Source of the DNA: NBML01 sp029939535
GTDB taxonomy: Bacteria > Desulfobacterota > Desulfobacteria > Desulfobacterales > Desulfobacteraceae
Direction of reading: 5' to 3'
Length of the DNA: 33,544 bases
Assembly: GCA_029939535.1 (NCBI GenBank)
Contig: JAOZST010000018.1
Location: forward strand, 1 to 33,544
The first letter of the stretch is position 1. Each line of letters opens with the position of its first letter. The notes under the pieces are model-generated. The model saw only the letters and a list, made by a program, of their open reading frames with translations. It had not been told where the DNA came from and did not search any database. The position numbers and the translations under genes are program-made. Below, one piece after another: positions 33,541-33,544 of the stretch.

Positions 33541-33544
33541 GATG

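Noticed and set aside
1..33544. CRISPR arrays, tRNA or rRNA genes, complete insertion sequences
   Set aside because: No regularly spaced repeats, no tRNA or rRNA signatures and no transposase or terminal repeats were seen on reading both strands.

Overview
The window reads as a piece of a strictly anaerobic, Gram-negative chromosome. It is most likely a sulfate-reducing deltaproteobacterium of the Desulfobacterales (Desulfobacter/Desulfobacula-like). That assignment is inference. It rests on an exported CbiK-type cobaltochelatase like that of sulfate reducers, the oxygen-independent (cbi) cobalamin route, a pyrrolysine-free MttB-family methyltransferase, an LbtU-family porin, and an ADP-forming acyl-CoA synthetase. 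No rRNA, tRNA, CRISPR array or complete insertion sequence was seen.

Layout. (1) 284-2850, + strand: a two-gene unit with a uroporphyrinogen-decarboxylase-fold methyltransferase homolog and an MttB-family methyltransferase, both corrinoid-linked families. (2) 2901-5547, + strand: promoter, cobalamin riboswitch, intrinsic terminator, periplasmic cbiK, LbtU-like outer-membrane porin and a strong terminator. (3) 5546-16200, - strand: a second promoter, cobalamin riboswitch and terminator drive one roughly 10 kb operon, btuC-btuD-btuF-cbiC-cobI-(Gate-domain membrane protein)-cbiD-cbiET-cobM-cbiG-cobJ. Most junctions are ATGA-type overlaps. (4) 16.2-16.65 kb: a frameshifted RelE/Gp49-like toxin remnant in otherwise empty DNA. 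(5) 16648-24504, - strand: a LarA-family protein, a P1/DmpA-family Ntn-hydrolase and a complete peptide-type ABC importer (binding protein, two permeases, two ATPases), with a large hairpin between the binding-protein gene and the permease genes. (6) 24574-25521: a DMT/EamA exporter. (7) 25.7-26.8 kb: a decayed M23 peptidase with an internal out-of-frame deletion, overlapping a TetR C-terminal remnant. (8) 26806-29040: a fused beta-alpha ADP-forming acyl-CoA synthetase. (9) 29086-32446, - strand: a small phasin-like/winged-helix protein and a 994-residue M16C zinc protease. (10) 32692-33540, + strand: rsmA, with the next gene probably beginning at its stop codon.

How the parts fit. Regions 1-3 form a corrinoid neighbourhood. 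Two riboswitches would shut off corrinoid uptake and synthesis when cobalamin is plentiful. The porin and exported chelatase would act in the outer membrane and periplasm, BtuCDF in the inner membrane, and the cbi enzymes carry out ring contraction in the cytoplasm. The methyltransferase pair is a likely consumer of the corrinoid. Region 5 looks like a catabolic island for an imported peptide or amide, with an unusual hydrolase and a racemase-like enzyme; this is the most plausible undescribed pathway here. Several start codons were moved from the longest open frame to ATG or GTG codons with better ribosome binding sites or 4-nt overlaps; each case is noted.
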